Of a stretch of DNA of 46,666 nucleotides, positions 43,060-46,666 are shown one piece after another. Position 1 is the first letter of the stretch. Each line of letters begins with the position of its first letter. The notes under the pieces are model-generated. The model saw only the letters and a list, made by a program, of their open reading frames with translations, was not told where the DNA came from and searched no databases. This stretch comes from an uncultured Bacteroidia bacterium. GTDB taxonomy: Bacteria > Bacteroidota > Bacteroidia > Bacteroidales > Prolixibacteraceae. The stretch is taken from positions 1-46,666 of the forward strand of contig CAIYPA010000543.1 of NCBI GenBank assembly GCA_903927965.1, in the 5' to 3' direction. A program made the position numbers and the translations under genes.

Positions 43060-44196
43060 TTACAATAGTTTGCTTCTTTCCTTGCTCACCGATTCTGCGA
43101 GTCCACGGATATAACCTGTTGCATACAAATTGCCTAACGTCATATATCCTGGATGTTCGTTTGTCTCACCTGCCATAGTTGGAACATGGTCGGGGCGCAA
43201 CGGACCATCAAAGCCAATGTCGTAATAGGCTTTCATCGCTTCATACATGTCGATCTGCCCTTCGTCATGGAAACATTCCGTGAACTTTGTGCTTGGTATT
43301 GTTCCGCTCAAATCCTGAACACTTCGGAAGTGGACAAAACTGATCACATCTTTTCCCCATCGTCTTACCAATTTGGGGATGTCTGCACCCATCAACGAAA
43401 AGTTTCCCTGACACATCGTCACTCCGCTAAATTTACTCGGTACGATCTTCAGCATCCTATCAAAATTTTCGACCGAGTTCATAATCCTGGAAATTCCCTG
43501 AATACTGTCAACCTGCGGATCATCAGGGTGTAATGAGAGCTTCATTTCGATTTTTTCGGCTTCCGGGACAACTGCTTTGAGAAAATATTCAAGATTTTTC
43601 CACAAGCTTTCTTTCGATACTTCCCCATATTGGGTCAGCGGTTTACCCTTCATCTCCTCATAATCGAAAGCTGTCATCAACGCCCCTCCCCTTCCGGGGC
43701 GGTCCATTTGGGTACGGGCCCAGCTGATCACCGGCATCCAGTTGTAACAGATCACATCCACATCGCCATATTTTTTAAGGTTCTTCATAAAGGTAATAAA
43801 ATTGGCGATCTCCTCGTCCCTACCTTGAAGGGCCAGCTTTGTCAGGGAGCCAAGCGAGGGTGGCCCTTCGACAACGGTCCATTTGATCCCCTCTTTAGCC
43901 CAGATCTCTTTTGTGGCAGTGATCGACTGCGGATCCCAGGCATTAAAACCTGGAACTTTTTCGACTCCCGAAACCGCATGTAGGACACCCATTTGCCGGG
44001 CGAATGGAACCTTTGGGGAAGTTGGCCCCATCAAAAAAGCAAATTTGATCCCGGCATCCTTCACATAAGGCTTTGTGAGAGCTGTTTTCTTTTCGGTTTC
44101 GCGTGGTTCCGACATTGCGGAATTGATTCCGGCAAGTGTCAACGCCGCCGTCACTGACGCACTCTTTTTAATAAAGTTTCTTCGGTTGTCTTCCAT
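43060..44196 (-). CDS. Mannonate dehydratase-like enzyme with Tat-like leader
   Basis: A 378-residue TIM-barrel protein of the mannonate dehydratase (UxuA) family, which converts D-mannonate to 2-keto-3-deoxygluconate. Seen are LSLHPDDPQ (about 216-224), VTMCQGNFSLMG (about 258-269), FVHFRSV (about 287-293), FHDEGQIDMYEAM (about 308-320) and PLRPDHVP (about 333-340), all in the family order and with the metal-binding His and Cys positions present. The family's HPDDPP and RPDHGR are slightly changed. The N-terminus (MEDNRRNFIKKSASVTAALTL) is a twin-arginine type leader, unusual for an enzyme that normally sits in the cytoplasm. It is followed by the RraA-family gene, also exported. Confidence 0.85.
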   Translation of the reverse strand: MEDNRRNFIKKSASVTAALTLAGINSAMSEPRETEKKTALTKPYVKDAGIKFAFLMGPTSPKVPFARQMGVLHAVSGVEKVPGFNAWDPQSITATKEIWAKEGIKWTVVEGPPSLGSLTKLALQGRDEEIANFITFMKNLKKYGDVDVICYNWMPVISWARTQMDRPGRGGALMTAFDYEEMKGKPLTQYGEVSKESLWKNLEYFLKAVVPEAEKIEMKLSLHPDDPQVDSIQGISRIMNSVENFDRMLKIVPSKFSGVTMCQGNFSLMGADIPKLVRRWGKDVISFVHFRSVQDLSGTIPSTKFTECFHDEGQIDMYEAMKAYYDIGFDGPLRPDHVPTMAGETNEHPGYMTLGNLYATGYIRGLAESVSKERSKLL

Positions 44197-44243
44197 GATA
44201 ATTTGGACTTAATCAGTATTTCAAACCCTAGCAATTTTTTTAT

Positions 44244-45131
44244 TTATTTAATTTGATTGATCTTTCGTTTTCTGATTGCCCATCTGATGATCAGCAAACT
44301 CATGAGTATCAGAAGTATCTGAGGCCAGGCTGAAATCGTTCCAATTACAAAGTTGACGATGGAATTCCAACCTTTGCTCAAGGAATTTTTGACTCTTTCT
44401 GAAAATTTACTTTGCTCATGCGGTTTATACAAATACTCTTTTTCTTTGAATAAATACACGTCCAACGTACTATAGGCTACCTGATCGGAAAGGTAATTAA
44501 GCCGTCCTTGCCTACTATCAACTTCCTCCTGAATGGACCGGATGTTCCCTTCAATCTCAAGGATGTCTTTAACGGTTTTGGCAGTGGACAGTAATTCCCT
44601 GTATCTTTTCAGGTATTCACGTTTAGTGGTTAAACGAGTTTCAATGTCTGTAAATTCCTCTGTTACATCCCTTGCCTGAATATTCTTATTGATGATTTCA
44701 TCGTTTCCATTCTCAATCCCAGAAAGGAAATTTTCAAAGTTTTCTGTTGGAATTCGTATTTTTAAGTTGTAAGAAATTGAATGGTCATCCGTTGAAAACT
44801 CCTCAGTCATATAATAAGCTTTCTTCGACTTTACCAAATGGTCTATAGCTTTTTTACTTGCTGAAAGATCCTTTGTTTTAACAGAGATGGTTCCGTCTTT
44901 GATTATATTTTTCTTGCTGATGGGAAATGAATTACCATCCTGAACTGGTGTTAGAGATTCAACATTAGTTTTAACTGAATCAACAACTACTGGTGCGACA
45001 TATTTAACTACAGTTTGTTCAGATGAAGCATTATCAGTACTTATAACTTCTGATTCATTATTCTGATCAGTACCACATGATAGACAAATGATGAATAACG
45101 AAATTAGCATGAGCATTGGGGATCTTTTCAT
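44244..45131 (-). CDS. DUF4349 lipoprotein
   Basis: A 295-residue protein. A lipoprotein signal ends at Cys19 (FIICLSCG). Residues 85-260 form a DUF4349 domain: KKNIIKDGTISVKTKDL near 74-90, SYNLKIRIPTENFENFLSGI near 126-145, then a long coiled coil (about 155-205; DIETRLTTKREYLKRYRELL and on) and STLDVYLFKE near 226. A transmembrane helix near 260-283 ends the protein. DUF4349 proteins are membrane-anchored and of unknown function. It lies 17 bp after the neighbouring mutarotase-fold-like gene and is probably co-transcribed. Confidence 0.85.
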   Translation of the reverse strand: MKRSPMLMLISLFIICLSCGTDQNNESEVISTDNASSEQTVVKYVAPVVVDSVKTNVESLTPVQDGNSFPISKKNIIKDGTISVKTKDLSASKKAIDHLVKSKKAYYMTEEFSTDDHSISYNLKIRIPTENFENFLSGIENGNDEIINKNIQARDVTEEFTDIETRLTTKREYLKRYRELLSTAKTVKDILEIEGNIRSIQEEVDSRQGRLNYLSDQVAYSTLDVYLFKEKEYLYKPHEQSKFSERVKNSLSKGWNSIVNFVIGTISAWPQILLILMSLLIIRWAIRKRKINQIK

Positions 45132-45148
45132 ATCAACTATTTATTGAT

Positions 45149-46123
45149 TCATTTAGGATCAATTGTATAGAACTCATATCTGATCTCCCATTTAAACTCT
45201 TTCCCTGGTTCAATTTTGATCTGAATAAAGGGTTCAGGACAAACTGTAGTCGTGTTGGACCAAAAGGCGAGTTTAAAAACGGGTTGGTCTGCGGTAATAT
45301 GAACTCCGGCTCGAGCCTTAAGATTTTCTACCCTAAAATCGTAACTGCTTCTGTCATTGCTTAATCCTTGCATGGCACCACTATACAAACTTTCCGATTT
45401 TGAAACTTCGCGGAGAAAGGTCATCTGTTTTCCTTCAATTTTGGCAATGTCATTGAAACCCCGACCCTCAGCTGTTACACTGGATGGGAAACGGACCACA
45501 TAACCAGGACCGGTCAGTAAATGGTCGATCATCACGAAATTGTGGTTATAGACAGTGGTTTCGATGGTTTTTATTCCCGTATTCTTCAGAGAGTGCTGTA
45601 TTACAAGTTCTGCTTTCCCTTTGACAAGGCTGATTGTTTTATCGTATTCGTACGAATACTCCCCTTCCTTTATCTGATGGACAAATTGGACCTGACCGGA
45701 TTTCGTTTTGATTTTCCATTTTCCGGGGTTTGTGATCTTGTACAACTTAAACGAGGAGTAAGCCGACTCATCGGGTTTTTGCAGGGCACCTACACCGATT
45801 TTAATAAAGATGCCGCCTGGTTTGACATCGGTGTAACCAACTTGTCCAAACTCTTCAACCGGTCCCATCACCACATCATGGATTTGGGGATCATATTTTT
45901 CGTACCATTGCCCATAAAACTGATGACCTTTAAAGTCAAGGTTGGTGATCAATCCCGACCAGTCGAACCTTGTGGCACGGTAGTACCCTTTGTTTAAATC
46001 GGGCAGGTAAAAATGGGCACCAAGGATTCCATTCGAAATTTGGGCTTCCGGGAATTTTCCTTCCTGTGCAGCACCTATCCTGCACAAGAACAATATGCAA
46101 AGAATAAGGTAAGTTTTTTTCAT
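45149..46123 (-). CDS. Secreted protein with likely mutarotase-like fold
   Basis: A 324-residue protein with a signal peptide (MKKTYLILCILFLCRIGAAQ). The rest is beta-rich. A segment like HFYLPDLNKGYYRATRFDWSG near 37-57 and a YNHNFVMIDHLLTGPGY strand near 192-208 are typical of proteins with the galactose mutarotase-like supersandwich found in Bacteroidota. No catalytic His-Glu pair can be assigned with certainty (His194 and His200 are candidates). Sugar binding is plausible, in keeping with the sugar-acid genes downstream. It lies 11 bp after the DUF362 gene. Confidence 0.65.
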   Translation of the reverse strand: MKKTYLILCILFLCRIGAAQEGKFPEAQISNGILGAHFYLPDLNKGYYRATRFDWSGLITNLDFKGHQFYGQWYEKYDPQIHDVVMGPVEEFGQVGYTDVKPGGIFIKIGVGALQKPDESAYSSFKLYKITNPGKWKIKTKSGQVQFVHQIKEGEYSYEYDKTISLVKGKAELVIQHSLKNTGIKTIETTVYNHNFVMIDHLLTGPGYVVRFPSSVTAEGRGFNDIAKIEGKQMTFLREVSKSESLYSGAMQGLSNDRSSYDFRVENLKARAGVHITADQPVFKLAFWSNTTTVCPEPFIQIKIEPGKEFKWEIRYEFYTIDPK

Positions 46124-46134
46124 AAAGCTGGTTA

Positions 46135-46666
46135 TTATAGTTTTGATTTTTTACCATTAACAGCAGGCCCTTTTGTCTTTACAAGCGTATCAGGAATGGA
46201 AACCAACTCTATTCCAGTCCCGGTTCCCAGATTGCGGGTATATTGCTTGTCCACTGCATTGTTCCAATGTTCGTGAACACCCAAGCTAGTCAATGGCTTA
46301 CCACTATTGTCCGGATCATAAACAATTCCTGTTGGCCAGTTGGAGGGATCGGCTGCCTGATGGAGGTAATCGTCAACACCGTTCCAGTTTGGATTGTTCT
46401 CGCATGCATTGTTGATTGCATTGTGAATGTTGGTGCCGTTCCATTCTGTCCTAAGGAAATCATAACAGACCGACTCCAGCGCAACCTGATCGAACGATAA
46501 AAAGAGCGAATTGCTCCAGTCGTTATTGAATGGTGCCATAAAATATTTAACCGGTCCTTTCGTTTCGCTTGACCCACCGCCAAACAAACCATCGACAATA
46601 TAAAGCAATGTATTCTGCCCCAGATATTTACTTCCCATCAGATCCACAAGCACCCGATATTTGTGA
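46135..46666 (-). CDS. DUF362 domain protein, C-terminal part
   Basis: The frame is open to the right edge of the window (HKYRVLVDLMGSKYLG precedes any possible start), so the N-terminal part is missing. The visible 176 residues hold the DUF362 elements YRVLVDLMGSKYLGQNTLLYI, LYIVDGLFGG and ALESVCYDFLRTEW, and a long tail with HQAADPSNWPTG and LGVHEHWNN that is typical of the exported Bacteroidota subfamily. DUF362 is a fold of uncertain function, often linked to iron-sulfur proteins, but no cysteine cluster is visible here. It is the first visible gene of the minus-strand exported set 46666-42039. Confidence 0.8.
   Translation of the reverse strand, partial: HKYRVLVDLMGSKYLGQNTLLYIVDGLFGGGSSETKGPVKYFMAPFNNDWSNSLFLSFDQVALESVCYDFLRTEWNGTNIHNAINNACENNPNWNGVDDYLHQAADPSNWPTGIVYDPDNSGKPLTSLGVHEHWNNAVDKQYTRNLGTGTGIELVSIPDTLVKTKGPAVNGKKSKL

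Noticed and set aside
43153-43533. 126-codon plus-strand frame inside the mannonate dehydratase-like gene
   Set aside because: Shadow of the coding strand; the minus-strand protein has all family motifs.

Overview
The window is a chromosomal stretch from a member of the Bacteroidota, most likely class Bacteroidia. Evidence seen in the sequence: several -7 boxes of the type TAnnTTTG (before rpsA, the tRNA-Asp pair, the S41 protease, cutC, the DUF3782 gene and a toxin-antitoxin locus), little use of Shine-Dalgarno sites, a type IX secretion (T9SS) C-terminal sorting domain, a six-domain S1 protein, a DUF3822-rsmD gene pair and LytTR-type regulators. The genus cannot be fixed from the sequence alone.

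Region 1 (1-11172, all minus strand) is an accessory locus of exported, repeat-rich proteins: a small T9SS-sorted protein, a 2142-residue fibre-like protein with phage-tail-fibre motifs, and four further secreted proteins (618, 298 and 272 aa, plus one cut by the window edge). They share modules, and no phage capsid, tail-tube, terminase or integrase gene lies beside them. The likeliest reading is a host-owned surface-fibre or adhesin locus. It is the best candidate here for an undescribed system.

Region 2 (11173-21327) is an AT-rich 0.9 kb gap followed by housekeeping genes: an exported DUF1080 protein, phosphohexose mutase, ribosomal protein S1, RNase Z, a RecD-like helicase, DUF3822-rsmD and two identical tRNA-Asp genes. 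A 175-bp imperfect palindrome lies between the convergent rnz and helicase genes.

Region 3 (21496-29968) holds a membrane-anchored LytTR regulator, a nitronate monooxygenase-like enzyme, an S41 protease, a nicotinamide riboside uptake and phosphorylation pair (pnuC plus an NadR-like kinase), a cysteine synthesis pair (cysK-cysE, overlapping) and a THUMP RNA methyltransferase.

Region 4 (30044-38585) holds an Omp85-like outer-membrane protein, a HAD hydrolase, an MFS exporter, a DUF3782 nuclease-fold protein, CutC, an exported Dabb protein, a CYTH protein and a PafA-like alkaline phosphatase homologue that has lost nearly all catalytic and metal-binding residues. A G-rich tandem repeat precedes the last gene.

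Region 5 (38586-42037) has a gap with small hairpins, a LytS/LytT-type two-component pair, and a decaying AbiE-like toxin-antitoxin locus whose promoter overlaps an almost perfect 34-bp palindrome.

Region 6 (42039-46666, minus strand) is a set of exported proteins that may form one transcription unit: a DUF362 protein (partial), a mutarotase-fold-like protein, a DUF4349 lipoprotein, a mannonate dehydratase with a Tat-like leader and an RraA-family protein with a signal peptide. The last two suggest sugar-acid chemistry outside the cytoplasm.
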